Of a DNA stretch of 64,000 nt, positions 22,804 to 35,065 are shown piece by piece (the stretch's first letter is position 1; every line of letters starts with the position of its first letter). A program made the position numbers and the translations under genes. The stretch is from Trema orientale. Its lineage: Eukaryota; Streptophyta; Magnoliopsida; Rosales; Cannabaceae. Location of the stretch: the NCBI GenBank assembly GCA_002914845.1, contig JXTC01000002.1, positions 2,038,925 through 2,102,924 on the forward strand, written 5' to 3'. The notes beneath the pieces are model-generated. The model ran no database searches. It was not told where the DNA came from and saw nothing but the letters and a program-made list of their open reading frames with translations.

Positions 22804-23330
22804 NNNNNNNNNNNNNNNNNNNNNNNNNNNNNNNNNNNNNNNNNNNNNNNNNNNNNNNNNNNNNNNNNNNNNNNNNNNNNNNNNNNNNNNNNNNNNNNNN
22901 NNNNNNNNNNNNNNNNNNNNNNNNNNNNNNNNNNNNNNNNNNNNNNNNNNNNNNNNNNNNNNNNNNNNNNNNNNNNNNNNNNNNNNNNNNNNNNNNNNNN
23001 NNNNNNNNNNNNNNNNNNNNNNNNNNNNNNNNNNNNNNNNNNNNNNNNNNNNNNNNNNNNNNNNNNNNNNNNNNNNNNNNNNNNNNNNNNNNNNNNNNNN
23101 NNNNNNNNNNNNNNNNNNNNNNNNNNNNNNNNNNNNNNNNNNNNNNNNNNNNNNNNNNNNNNNNNNNNNNNNNNNNNNNNNNNNNNNNNNNNNNNNNNNN
23201 NNNNNNNNNNNNNNNNNNNNNNNNNNNNNNNNNNNNNNNNNNNNNNNNNNNNNNNNNNNNNNNNNNNNNNNNNNNNNNNNNNNNNNNNNNNNNNNNNNNN
23301 NNNNNNNNNNNNNNNNNNNNNNNNNNNNNN
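22804..23330. other. Assembly gap (N run)
   Basis: 527 undetermined bases inside the 5' LTR. A single-unit 'frame' across it is an artefact of the Ns. The gap very likely hides the rest of the LTR and the primer-binding site. Confidence 0.98.
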
Positions 23331-23423
23331 TACACTTAATATTATTAAACTATTTAATTAATATTGATAAATACAATATTAATTTATTAAAATCACATAG
23401 GTCATATATAAATAAATCTAACA
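23331..23423 (-). repeat. 5' LTR of the copia element, visible part
   Basis: 93 bp identical base for base to 17,620-17,712, ending AATCTAACA, followed by TTATA. Confidence 0.9.
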
Positions 23424-23628
23424 TTATAAACATGCAGAACTTATTCCCATATATTTAACTTAAAATTATTAAAAAAATAAAAAAAATAAAAAAAGAGAAA
23501 AAAACAATCAATATTCGCATTATATGGTTAAAAAATTATTTATAATGCATATATACCACATACATATATATAGAATCCATATTCAATTGTATATATTTAC
23601 ACTACTCAAAATATGTGTATATTAAGTT

Positions 23629-26600
23629 TGTCACGACCATAAATCAAAGACCGTGACTTTTAGTAATTTTAAGTGAAAACAGTAATAAACAGTGATTTCT
23701 CAAAATTTTAGGTAATCGAAAATTTGAAATTTTCATTTTTACTCCTCGAAAATAACTAAATTACAAAATCATGAAACTTTCTATTAGTTTTAATTTCTCA
23801 ACAAAAATCTTCATCTAAAGTTTTGAGAAAATTTTAATTAATCAGTTTAGAAACTTTTGTTGATTCATAAATTATAGTAAAACGAGTCTAATTAAACCTC
23901 AAGTCCAATATCCAAATAATTTACATAAAATCATTTGTATTTCTAAGTACTCAATTTAATAGCAAAATTATCCTCATACATCTACTTAGTAAATATACTA
24001 CCATTGGCTAAAGAAATTTGATATAGAAAGTAAAGGATGATATAGAATAAGAACCAACTAATGAAGAGGTAGGAAATAACATACGTATGCCAAACAAGCT
24101 TGTTAAGCCACCATGACAATTACCCCAAAATTAAATCAACACCTGAAAGTGGGAGGAAGTAGAATGGGTGAGCATTCACATACTCAGTAGGAATCGATTA
24201 CAGGTTTTTATACATAATAAATATACTCACGTTGAAGGTCCTGCATGGTTAGTAGTCTATTCAAAACCAGTTCACAAAATCCAAGTAGAAATCATAGTCC
24301 AATAGTTCAAACATTCCAAACTATTGTATATCTATCAAAACCAATACATATCTATTCAAGCCAACATATAACTATGTATGCAATCATGATGTCTGAGGTG
24401 TCCTAGCGGGTTGCCCGTAAGTCTGAGCCACTTAAAGAGGCGATCGTAAGTCCGAGCACTCAACATAGGGTACCGTAAGTCCGATGGCCGCATAAGTGTA
24501 TGAGTGCATGCTAATGCCATATGAATGACAGAATAAGGATATGCACTATTTCCACAAATTACAAAATAACCATGCAGTATTCTTTAATAAAACAGCATTT
24601 AGTCCTCAAAACTGAGTTCTCAAATCGTTTTGGATTTTCTAAAACTTTTAGCAGCATAACAGCCGTTTTTTATCAAAAATCCAATTTCATATAGAAAATA
24701 GTTCAAAACAGTATATATGATACGCCAACCAGTGTGATGTGTCTCCCAGGTAGTTTATATCTCAAATCAGGTCAAAAACATATATAAACATAATTTAGGA
24801 AATTAAATCACGAAATTTCATATTTATTGAAAATATATAAATTTATAAATTAAATTAATTTTAGAATCAAGTAATCAAATCCCTACCTCAATCAAGTATC
24901 TAAATAGTACTACGGTATAATGGAGAACGTTTGGCGTATTTTAGGTGTTGTTTAAAAGGTCGAGCTTCATTTTCGAACCTTTGATCGATAGGTTTAAAAA
25001 TTCGATTTTTAATTCGAAGCTTCAGATCGTGAAACATACCTCACCACTGAATTCTTAGCACCCAAAATAACTAGGTTAGACATATAATTCATCTGATTTA
25101 GGCTCAGCACACGACACATAAATCAAGATAAATCTGAGTCGTCTAATTTTGTTTCTTATGCCCGTTTCGAAACATAATCAATATACGTCTTATTTTTCAC
25201 CATTTTCAACCTAGATTCCAAAAATAATATTAGCTTTACAATCTAACGATCTGATTAAAAAGTCAACACCGAAATTATTTATACACAAAACTGTTCAACG
25301 AGATCGAAATCAAACAGAACAAAATCGAGCTACGAGACACCTACCAAGAGATTGCCTATGAGGAGACAAGTCAAACGAGACTGATTTCAAGGTCTGTCGT
25401 TGCCTGAAAACTCGACGGTAGACAAATCTTGTAGCGACAGTTTTGCTGCAATTTCCGGCGATATAAGCTTCCGGCGGCGCTAAAACTAGCAGCGGGATGT
25501 TCGTCTGGTCCTAGGCCTTTGACACCAGTTAGTGGCACGGCTCAGCAGTGGTGGGAGATGACTGGTCAGAGCTTCACCGGATTTCAGCGTTTTTTTGCTG
25601 TGAACGAGAGAGAAAATCGGGAGAGGATAGAGAGAAAGCTATGAGGTGAGTGGTACAGGCCACGTGGCTAGGTGTAAATGGGTAGTGCAATTTTTTTAAA
25701 TTGAACATAAGTCCATGGTTTTCCAATTTTGTTTCAATTTCACCCATTTTATTTGTAGTTTAGTATATTTTTCTAAATTTTTCACACTTTAATCCCGAGT
25801 TCGAATTTTTAAAATTTTTTTTTTTTAAATTTGGTCAAAATACCAATTTATCCTTATAAAAATTTAGAGGTTTTACAAAGTTTATGGTCAACGAGATAAT
25901 ATAATATATATCATCTCGTACACTAATATTTTTCTTCTCTTTCCTTTCAAGGGAAAAAAGGAAAAACCTTTACATACACTTGGTGAAGTTTGTAAAAATC
26001 TTGATTTTTTATTAAGGACATTAATGTATTTTTCCATTCATTTTGGATTTAGTGAGGCTGATAAATAAGCTTTGATATATATCACCACTTTATTTCGAAG
26101 TGGTACGAATTTCGAGATTTGAGGCTTCGGATTTAAGTTTGGACCCAAATTAGTTGATTTATATATTTTACCTAACTATTTTATACGCTAGGAATGTAAT
26201 AGTAAAGTTTATTTTTTAATTTGAGGCTTTATTGGAAAAGTCACCCCTCAAAATGAGCAACATGATTCCGAAAATGACCTTTTGAGCATCCAATTAATCA
26301 ACGGGAATTTCTACGAGCTCCGATAGCTTGGCATAGCTACCATAGCAAAGTAGGGGTTCAATTACCTAATTTTTATACTTGTTTTGTTTTAAAATGTGCA
26401 TTATGACCTATCTTTGAAAATGTGGACAGATTTGAATGAGAATGATTTGAATAGATATTTTATTGATTTTTGAATCATTGAGATGAATTGTATTGTTCTG
26501 GGATTGGACTGTGTTGTTTTTATGTAAGTTTTAAAGTTGTGATTTTGGGAAAATACATTTGTTATGCTACCCTTTTTCAGTAAATCCCAGAATAATTCCA

Positions 26601-27485
26601 AATAAGTTTTAAAGCATGATTTTATTTATATATCTAATGCATGGTTATTTCACATACCGTCATATATTGTACATACCATAGGATCATATACTTAGACAAT
26701 ATTATTGTATCATAGTAGCTTAGATCGCTGGTGAGATACTGTAGTGCTAGGTGGAAAACCTAGGCATTTGCATAGGATTTGTTGATACACTCCCGGGTAG
26801 TATTAGGGTGTTGGGTATATCTGGCAAAGAGGTATTGCGAGGTCGTGATTGGAGGATGAGAAGTCACTCATATACCTGGTTGATTTATGGTATGTACAAT
26901 TACGTAGTTTTGGATTCGTTTGATATACATTTAGACTTAGTTTTATAAATGGATTTTGGAAAAATACCGAACCTGCAGATTTGAAAAATTGCATCCATCC
27001 AACAAAAGGTAATTTAATTCTTACGAAGTATTTGTATGCTCACCTCCTTCTTCCCCCTTCTTAGGTGGTGTGTAGTGTAATCTAGATAGGATAGCAGTAG
27101 ATTGAGTAGAGGAAGCTCTATGATTTTTCGTAGTAGTTGGTAACTACTTGAAGACTTTTATTTTATCTATCTTGGATATGTAATAACCCTCTACGGCTTG
27201 TATTATGGACTTGGTCTGTAGAATTAAAATACCTAGTTAGTGACAATGATGATGATGCTTTGATATATTTTGTAACTCATATTATCAATTTAGGTCTAGT
27301 GGTGATCACAAAACTATGGGAATTTATATTTTGGATTATTATTATAAACTTTATGGAAGACGTCTTTTGAAACTAGTTATCATTTTTCTGAAAGATTAAA
27401 GTTTTTACATTTTTCTGAAACAACTTATGTATTTCTACTTGTGAAATTCCCTTTCTGTCACTGGCTCGTGATTTGAGTCATGACA
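23629..27485. mobile_element. Long-inverted-repeat element, TG...CA ends, 5-bp duplication
   Basis: Bounded by AAGTT (23,624-23,628 and 27,486-27,490), starting TGTCACGACC and ending GAGTCATGACA. The left part (23,629 to about 25,880) and the right part (about 25,960 to 27,485) are diverged reverse complements of each other. Matching landmarks, in order from the centre outward, are a GTAAAA...TTTTTATAAGG word, a GGTAGGG-TTCAATTAC word, a CATGGTTATTT word, a GCTCACC...CTTCCTCC word and the GTGAC end. Spacing is similar in both arms. The left arm keeps about 0.6 kb near the centre (about 25,200-25,650) that is not evident in the right arm. There is no coding capacity. TG...CA ends and a 5-bp duplication are typical of LTR integration, but two head-to-head arms are not. 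It may be two inverted LTRs or a foldback transposon. Confidence 0.65.
24405..24490 (+). repeat. Triplicated CGTAAGTCCGA motif
   Basis: CGTAAGTCTGAGCC, CGTAAGTCCGAGC and CGTAAGTCCGATGG occur about 30 bp apart inside the left arm. The inverted copy at 32,575-34,190 carries the same triplet (GGACTTACG type, about 33,990-34,062). Confidence 0.75.
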
Positions 27486-27724
27486 AAGTTAATTATAATA
27501 TATCTTACTTTTTAGGTTTTGTCTCGAAACTAATGATTGTCTAATTGGTTTAAAGTTTGAAATCTTCTTTCCCTCCCTCTCCCCACCCCCTTTTTTTAAG
27601 GGTATGATTGGTTTGAACTTTGAAGATGAAATACATATAATTTGGATCATTATGTTCTCTGGTTGTTTCAGACCATAAAATTTAGCTCTAAAAAATAAAT
27701 GATGTATATCTATACTAATATATA

Positions 27725-28436
27725 GGGGTGGCAATTTAGGTCACGACACGATAACACGACTCGAAAATGACACGAAGTTAGCGGGTTTGGGTTTGTCTTA
27801 AACAGGTACAGGTCAAACCCGATTAAACACGATTAAATAATAGGTCATTAGCAGGTTAACCTGTTAAACCCGAAATTGACCCGTTTAATACGATTAAATT
27901 TTTTGAGACATTGTATTATCTTGTGTGTACCAAGACTTAAAATTTCTCTTTTATGTTTTATGTACAAAAACTTGAAAGTTTTATTTTGGTTTTAAACTTT
28001 GGATTGTGTGTTATATTTATTTGATTATGGTTGCTTGGTTATATTGGAAATATAAAATAAATTAATAGATTATATCAAGTTATATTGAAAATGTGAAATA
28101 GGTTAACATGTAAAAATTAATAGGTTAATACGTTATGTCAAGTTGAACTAAATACAACATATTTAACATTAACATGTTAAATTGAGTTCAATTAACGGGT
28201 TAACAGTATACAGGTTAGCAGATCGTGTTACGTTGGACACGATCTGAATACGACCTATTTAAATAACGTGTTAAATGTGTCGTTCACAGGTTAACCTGTT
28301 TATTTAGCATGTCGGGTGTGGGTTTACAAATCATGACACGAATAATAAACGTGTCAGGTTTGGGTTTGGTAATTGCTCGTTATATATATGCCTCGACACG
28401 ACACGAATATGACACGACAACACGAATTGCCACTCC
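27725..28436. mobile_element. TIR element GGGGTGGCAATT, 12-13 bp flanking repeat
   Basis: 712 bp with ends GGGGTGGCAATT and AATTGCCACTCC, flanked on both sides by TACTAATATATA (27,713-27,724 and 28,437-28,448; the next G also matches). Near both ends are CACGACACG-type words. The interior is rich in GGGTTTGGGTTT and AACCTGTTAA motifs. No coding capacity. The flanking repeat is longer than the 8-9 bp usual for hAT or Mutator elements. Confidence 0.7.
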
Positions 28437-28449
28437 TACTAATATATAG

Positions 28450-28547
28450 AAGAATGGATAAGAAGTTGTGGGTTGACATACTTGCTTGCTTAATTTTTTT
28501 TTTTTTCCTGAGTTTTGTCCTATTATTACTTTTTTTTTGTTTCCTCC

Positions 28548-28584
<37 letters not shown>

Positions 28585-29914
28585 TTGTGTTTTATCCTAT
28601 TAGCAAGATTTTGGTATAGGAAATTGATGAGAGAGACGTGTGTGTGCATAAAAGAGAGAGTGAATAACCTTAAAAATAAAATAAAATAAAATAAAATAAA
28701 AAAGGAAAGTCGGTGATTTTCTCTCTTCCTTGAAATTAATTTTTTTTTTCTGTTTTGTCCCATTATCAATCGATTTTGGTACTCGGCAGTAGTGACGAGG
28801 AGAGATTTCTATGCTAAAAAGAGAGTAACATTTAGGGAAAAAAAAAAACAAAAAATGGGAGTATGCAACTATTGAGTAAATACATCTGCGTAAACTACAT
28901 CTTTTCATTAATCATTAGTTGTCTTCCCTTTTTTTTTATACATTTTTCCTTTTTAATGTTTTTAGAAGAAATACCCTTTACCATTTTTCATTTTTTTCCA
29001 TTCATTTTTTTATCTCTTTTTATATAGTGTATTATATTTTTAATTATATTAACAATACATTTTCAAGGCAAATAATAATTATTTTTAATAAATCAAAAAA
29101 AAAATTTTGTGGAAATAACTTTAAATCACGTATCAGTCGCCTCTTTTATATTATTATTTTAATATTTCAATGTATAATTATTTTGAACGAATGCTTTATC
29201 TTTTTTTTTTCAATCAATTTATTTGATAAACGTAAAACTACCACTGACATGTATATAAAAGATCTCCACTTTAATATATAAATTAAACCTAATTGGTATT
29301 ATTCTTTTAAAAAATTGTCATATTAAATTACTTACTTTTCTAAATATTTTTTCTTTTGCGTTATTTAACGACGACGGGTATACGGTCTATGGCAAGTGTA
29401 TATATATAGGTTTAGACGGACGTTTATAATTTATAAATATATCAATGAATGCGTTCAACCAAATTAGTTGAGAAAAGATCTATGGACATAACTATATATT
29501 ATTACTGCAATAGCATTTAATTAGCGGTCCAAGTAGTGCTGAGGATAATGAATATATAAAAACTGTAAAACTACTTTATATTGATTACGATATACAGGCT
29601 TTACTTTTTATTTCATACTTTCCGATACAATGTACAAATACATCATATATGTATATATATACACACACATGTATACGTGTCCATGCAGCCGTTAGTGTGG
29701 TCGATCCTTATGAACGTACAACTCATATATAATATATATTATCGGTCCAAGGTACCATACTCCACTATTTAGTTCGTTGCTTTGCACGTGGATAACACAT
29801 TATTATTATTTTGAAAAATACATGTATGTATATATATATATATATTATATATATAAGCAAATTAAGCTGGAATTGCGACATGCACCTAAAACTAGATTAC
29901 CCCTGCTGCATCCT

Positions 29915-29952
<38 letters not shown>

Positions 29953-31370
29953 ACGTCCTATTATACGTAGTTATGATTGCCTCAGGAGAGATCCGTCTTT
30001 TTCTCCTAATGGGACTGTACGTGACATTAACCATTTGAAAGAGAGACACACTTAATTCACATTACTTCTCCGACACATCCATTTAATGCATCTTCAACGG
30101 ACGCCTAGCCATATATACAACTTAGGATATAACTTTCCACCAACAAAATCGTACTCTACCAAGTCAGGTTAACTTGTATTTTCTCCAATATATATAGTAT
30201 ATATAGATATCAATATCATACCAAAGAATCCAATAAGCTGTTACTTAGCCCGCAATTTTTATTTTTTTCCCCCTTTTGGGTTGGCGGGGGAAGGATTTTG
30301 TATATTGTACTTGTACGTAGCCTAATATAATAACATTATATGTAAGTAATAAAATTAAACTCAATATAATTTCTAAAAATTACAGGTATTTGACACATTA
30401 TCCCCCTGGATATATATTGTACCTCACGGAAATTGATAATGATAATTTAATTAGTATATCATGACCCTATATTAAAGTACGTTTAACATGCATTTTACTA
30501 TTTTACCCTGATTTATAGCTCACTTCTAATTAATTGACTATTAGGACAATGTCTTGACTATAACAAGTGTTTTCCCGCCCTATTTCTCTATAAATTTATT
30601 TGTCTTCCTTTCTTTATAAAAATAAATATAAAAAACTCTCACTTCTCCCAATTTCTAATCTGGCAGCGAGATCCAAACTCTACTATATATGATTTGATTA
30701 TTTATATATGTGAAGGCATTATATGTTACTAATATAGATTTCTAGATTTAGAAGTAGTTTTTCAAACTAAATTCTAGATCTATGTTAATTTTATTTGTTT
30801 TTCGTTGTTGTCAATTTTAGTGAATTTATATGGGTTTTTTTTTCTAAATTAATATGAAACTTTTGAGATCCATATTTGGAAGACTTATCATTAAAGATCG
30901 TTTTTTTAAGAACATTTACCAGAACTGTATCAATTGAATGAAAGGACCAATTACTCTAGTGATAGTGATCTTGAACTAGCTAAACAGTTTTAAAATATAT
31001 TTTAAAAGAAGTTCAAATTTAAAACTTAACTAAAATTGATAAAATTGTTTGTAAATAATATTTAATACTTATAGTTTTTTCCATTTTAAAATTATTTTTT
31101 AGCTAGTAATTTTAATTAGCTTTAAATTTAAATTTACTAAAATATATATCCTTAAAGTTTAAAAGAGTATTTTAGTAAATTTAATGCTCAAAAGTAGTAT
31201 TTGACTCAGAGATGAAATAAATTTGTTACAAGTTTTAAATCTGAAGGTCAATATTGATAATAATCAAAATACAAATAATTATAACTAAACAAGAAGTCAA
31301 AATATAACCTAACTATATATATGTAGAATATATATATAGATATATATATATATGTATGGATATCAATCGA
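28450..31370. other. Gene-free stretch with microsatellites
   Basis: Contains an (ATT)n run at 28,548-28,584, AAAAT repeats near 28,675-28,700 and (TA)n runs at about 29,827-29,860 and 29,918-29,951. The Ile- and Phe-rich short frames here are translations of these repeats. No gene is supported. Confidence 0.6.
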
Positions 31371-31600
31371 GTAGATATTCTTTTTACCTATCTATCGGTA
31401 TTATTTAGACCAATTAAATTTGGTTACGCACGTTTTTTCATGGTAAAAAGAGGAGAGAGAAAAATATTAAATAATATATATTTATTTTTATTTTTTTTTT
31501 TAACTACTCAAATTATGATAGCCATTAGATCAATAATCTAACGGCTAAAAAAAAATAGCTATAGATAAGTAAAAAAAAAAAAAGAACACCTACCGAATTG
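31371..31600 (+). repeat. MITE, copy 1 of a pair
   Basis: Aligns directly with 32,140-32,355: ACCAATTAAA, TTACGCACG, AAAGAGGAGAGAGAAA, AACTACTCAAATTATGATAG, CTAACGGCTAAAAAA, ATAGATAAGTAAAAA. The inverted ends are CTTTTTACCTATCTAT and ATAGATAAGTAAAAAAA. No target duplication was identified. Confidence 0.6.
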
Positions 31601-32139
31601 GCAATCTATATATAAATATATACAATTATAAATATAACTGCATAACTGATTTTTTGTTTTGCACTTTTTGAAAGATGAACTGATATCCTTTAATCACATT
31701 TTGTGTACATTTGGGACGCCACACGTGATATACTCGGTACTTTTATAATTTCTTTCCTTTTTTTTTTCGTGGCAATTTGTGTGTACTTGTTGAAAAAAAA
31801 TAAGTATGATAAAAGCATAATATTTAATATATTTGCATGTACATATTCACGATGAACTGTTATGGAATATAGAGTACATTAATGTAAGGACGTAATAGGT
31901 CTGGTCAACAGTGAAATCCATGTGCCTCAAGCCCTCCATTTGTACACAAAAGGGAGTACTGCTTTCATTGAATCATGAGTAGGTTCTCTCGCCTCTTCAT
32001 TTGAGAGAGTTCGTGCCAGATTAATGCATGACAGTAATAAAATTTAGTCATCCTACTGTATAATTTAATTATATATAACAGCGTATAAGGGCGTCAGTTA
32101 ATTATTGCTAGTTATCATAATAAAAAATATATATATATA

Positions 32140-32355
32140 GCACGTATTTTTTTTTTTTACTTATTTATAGATATTATCTTACCCAATTAAAATTGATTAT
32201 GCACGTCCTTTCATAATAAAAAGTGGAGAAAGAAAAACAATAAATAATGATTTTTTTTTAACTACCTAAATTATGATAGCAATTGGATAATGGTCTAATG
32301 GCTAAAAAATGAAATACATATAGATAAGTAAAAAAAAATATCCTATTAGATTGGG
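32140..32355 (+). repeat. MITE, copy 2 of a pair
   Basis: Same order of words as 31,371-31,600 with scattered substitutions. Ends TTTTTACTTATTTATAG and ATAGATAAGTAAAAA. Confidence 0.6.
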
Positions 32356-32574
32356 AACCATATATATATATTTATGTATATACTAATTAGTTAGATACTC
32401 TTATCATATATTTACGGAAACAATTAGTTGGCCTAGCTTTATATTCCAAACCCAACAAAAAAAAAAACCGGCCTTTATAAATAATACATTTTTATATATG
32501 TATGTATATATATTTTATTATGAAGTTTAGACATAAATTGACCTAAGTATGATTAGAATACCACCACTCGCATA

Positions 32575-34190
32575 CACTTCCAAGATTTCTAAGTGAGTAT
32601 GTAAAATTCCTTAATTTTTATAAGGGTAATATGGTCTTTTGACCCAATTTTTCAAAAAAAAAATTCGAATTTTGGATCAAAATGTGAAAATATTTGAAAG
32701 AGGGACTAAATTATAAACTGAAATGACAAAAATGAAAACAAAATTGGAAAAACAGGGACTCATGTGCAATCTTTTAAAACAATTTATAGCCCATTAAAGA
32801 GCTGACACATGGCCAAACAATTCTCCCCTCTCGTCGAACTCTCCCTCTGTAAAAAACGACAAAAAAGCTGAAAAGTCGGCCATCCTCTGTTCAGCCTCCT
32901 CTGGCCGTCGTTGACGCTCGCCACTGGCCGGCATCGAGTCCACAATGTCGGACGATCCTCCCGCCGCCAGCCTCGCCTTCTGAAATCCTCTCCTCTACCG
33001 TCGAATGCCGAAAAACACTGCGGATCCAAATGCTCGCTGACATCAATTCCGGTGACGTCACGCCTTGAAATTGGTCTCGCCCGACTCGTCTCCTTACAGG
33101 CAATCTCCTGGCAAGTGTCTCGTAGCTCAAATTTGCACAGTTTGATTTCGATCTCGTTAGATAGTTCTATATGTAAATAGTTTCGGAGTTGACTTTTTAA
33201 TCGGATCGTTAGATTATAAAACTAATATCATTTTTTGAATCTACGTAGAAAATGGTGGAAAATGAGATATATATTGACTACGTTTCAAAACGGGCACGAA
33301 AAACTAAATCGGATGGCTTAGATTTTGCCTCGTTTTGGCATGCCGTAGTTTCGGATTTGGCCCGAGCTCAAATCGGACGAGTTATATATCTAACCTAGCT
33401 ATTCTGGGTACTAGGAATTCAGTGGTAAAGTCCGTTTCCTGATTTAAAGCTCCTTTTGAAAATCGAATTTTTAAACTAATCGATCGAAGGTTCAAAAACG
33501 ACACCCGACCCTTCGAACGACCTCCAAACAATGCCAAATATTCTCCATAGCACCGTAATACTAATTAGACACTCGATTGAGGTAGGGATTCAATTACTTA
33601 ATTCTAAAATTAGTTTAATTTATAAATTTACATATGTTCAATAAATATGGAATTTCGTGAAATAATTTTTAAAAATTGTATTTATATTTATTTTTGATCT
33701 GATTTGAGATATAAATTGCCTGGGAGGTATATCACACTGGTTGGCGTGTCATAAATACTGTTTTAAACTGTTTTCTGCAGGAAATTGGACTTTTAGGTAT
33801 TTGACTAAAAACGGATGCTATGCTGCCGAAATTTTTAGAAAATCTAAAATGATTTGAGAACTTAGTTTTGAGGACTAAAAGTAGTTTCATTAAAAAATAC
33901 TGCATGGTTATTTTGTGATTATGTAGAAATGGTGCATATCTTTGTTCTGTCATTCATATAGCATTTGTATGCATTCACACACTTACGCAGCCGTCGGACT
34001 TACGATACCCCAAGTTGGGTGCTCAAACTTACAGTCGTCTTTATAGGTGGCTCGGACTTACGGGTGACCTATTAGGACACCTCAGACATCATGATTATAT
34101 ACATATTTTTATGTTGGCTTGAATAGATATATATTGGTTTTGATGGATGTTTTACAATGATTTGGAACGTTTGAACTATTGGACTGTAGT
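32575..34190 (+). repeat. Third copy of the long-inverted-repeat arm
   Basis: Reverse complement of about 24,290-25,880 almost throughout. Shared words include AATTTTTATAAGG, AAAATTGGAAAA, TCTCGTAGCTC, TTTGATTTCGATCTCGTT, GACTTTTTAATCGGATCGTT, GATTGAGGTAGGGATT and CACTGGTTGGCGT. It stops at a (TAA)n run before reaching the terminal GTGACA part. The GC-rich portion (32,870-33,110) gives short frames on both strands that look like genes only by composition. It lies about 7 kb from the left arm in inverted orientation. Confidence 0.8.
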
Positions 34191-34198
34191 TGCCCTTA

Positions 34199-34227
34199 AA
34201 TAATAATAATAATAATAATAATAATAA
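34199..34227. repeat. (TAA)n microsatellite
   Basis: About nine TAA units at the exact edge of the repeat copy. Confidence 0.9.
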
Positions 34228-34574
34228 GAAAAACTTACTAACTCATCCGATTACCTATTTTTTATGTTTTAAATAACTTTCTATATTTATATATATATTA
34301 ATTACATTAAAATTTTTAGTAAAATTATTAATATTATTATGGCCAACACATTAATATTCAATGATCTAAATTAGAGTACCTACTCATGGAGAAAAACGAA
34401 AATCTCCATTGAAACCTCTCCCAACTTTTTAGTTATTCATTTGCACTTAATCAAATCATGCTAGGCGTTATTAACAGTATTTAAAATTGTAAACTTCACT
34501 CTAACTCGACAAAAAATATTTAACGCTATATATCTTGATGTTGTTTTGCTTGAGTGATCAGTACTTTAAAAAAA

Positions 34575-34769
34575 GGATAATGTTTGAGGTACCAATTTTT
34601 GTACCAAATTTTTAATACTAACACATGTGGTATGTGATTTGTTACTACTCAATTGGTGATAATATTTAATTTATTTGTGGTAAATTTTAACACACCAATT
34701 AGTTGGTGACAAGTTATTTGTCATATGTGTTAGTACAAAAAATTAAAGTTGGGAAGTGTAGTGTTATCC
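34575..34769. mobile_element. MITE with 9-bp target duplication
   Basis: 195 bp flanked by TTAAAAAAA (34,566-34,574 and 34,770-34,778). Ends GGATAATGTTTG and GTAGTGTTATCC are inverted. Inside, AACACATGTGGTATG is complementary to the right-hand CATATGTGTTAG. It fits a Mutator-type non-autonomous element. It lies about 300 bp beyond the MYB stop codon. Confidence 0.75.
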
Positions 34770-35065
34770 TTAAAAAAAATAATAAATAAAACAAACAAAA
34801 AATCTGAGATTCCAGATTTTGAAGCTAATAACTTATTGTTTATAATTGATTAATAGAAAAAGCTGAGAGCAACGATATTCATACGATCATCAAGTGAGTT
34901 CAAGATCTAAAAAGGACTTAAATTGTTATTAACTAAGACTATTTCCTTATTATTACTACACTAATTTGCTAATCATCCTTAATTAAGAAGTCGTTATCAT
35001 CACCTTTAACTAGCTCTAAGTAAGCCTCTAAACATCACTATCATAGAGACCACTACTGCAAATTG

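Larger units (their letters stand above)
17198..23423 (-). mobile_element. Ty1/copia LTR retrotransposon, degenerate, minus strand
   Basis: The pol order read on the minus strand is gag, protease, integrase, reverse transcriptase, RNase H, which is the copia order. Both outer edges are TG...CA and are flanked by TTATA (17,193-17,197 and 23,424-23,428). The left LTR (17,198-17,712) is complete. The right LTR is mostly hidden in the assembly gap, but its last 93 bp (23,331-23,423) are identical to 17,620-17,712. A polypurine tract (minus-strand AAGTGGGAGAA) abuts the left LTR. The coding region is broken by several stops and frameshifts and shows substitutions in catalytic motifs, so this copy cannot encode its own enzymes. 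The primer-binding site should lie inside the gap and is not visible. Confidence 0.88.

Noticed and set aside
22793..23335. 180-residue frame across the gap
   Set aside because: Made almost entirely of undetermined bases.
24405..24490. CRISPR-like repeat array
   Set aside because: Three short words with unequal spacing in a plant repeat; no array structure and no cas genes.
23629..27485. Mutator element with long terminal inverted repeats
   Set aside because: The flanking duplication is 5 bp and does not extend to 9 bp; kept only as an alternative.
28373..29281. Frames on both strands with Leu/Ile/Phe runs
   Set aside because: They cross ATT and T/A homopolymer repeats and have no family features.
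32784..33180. Three overlapping frames in a GC-rich patch
   Set aside because: The patch is part of a repeat that is also present at about 25,350-25,650. The frames are not conserved between the copies.
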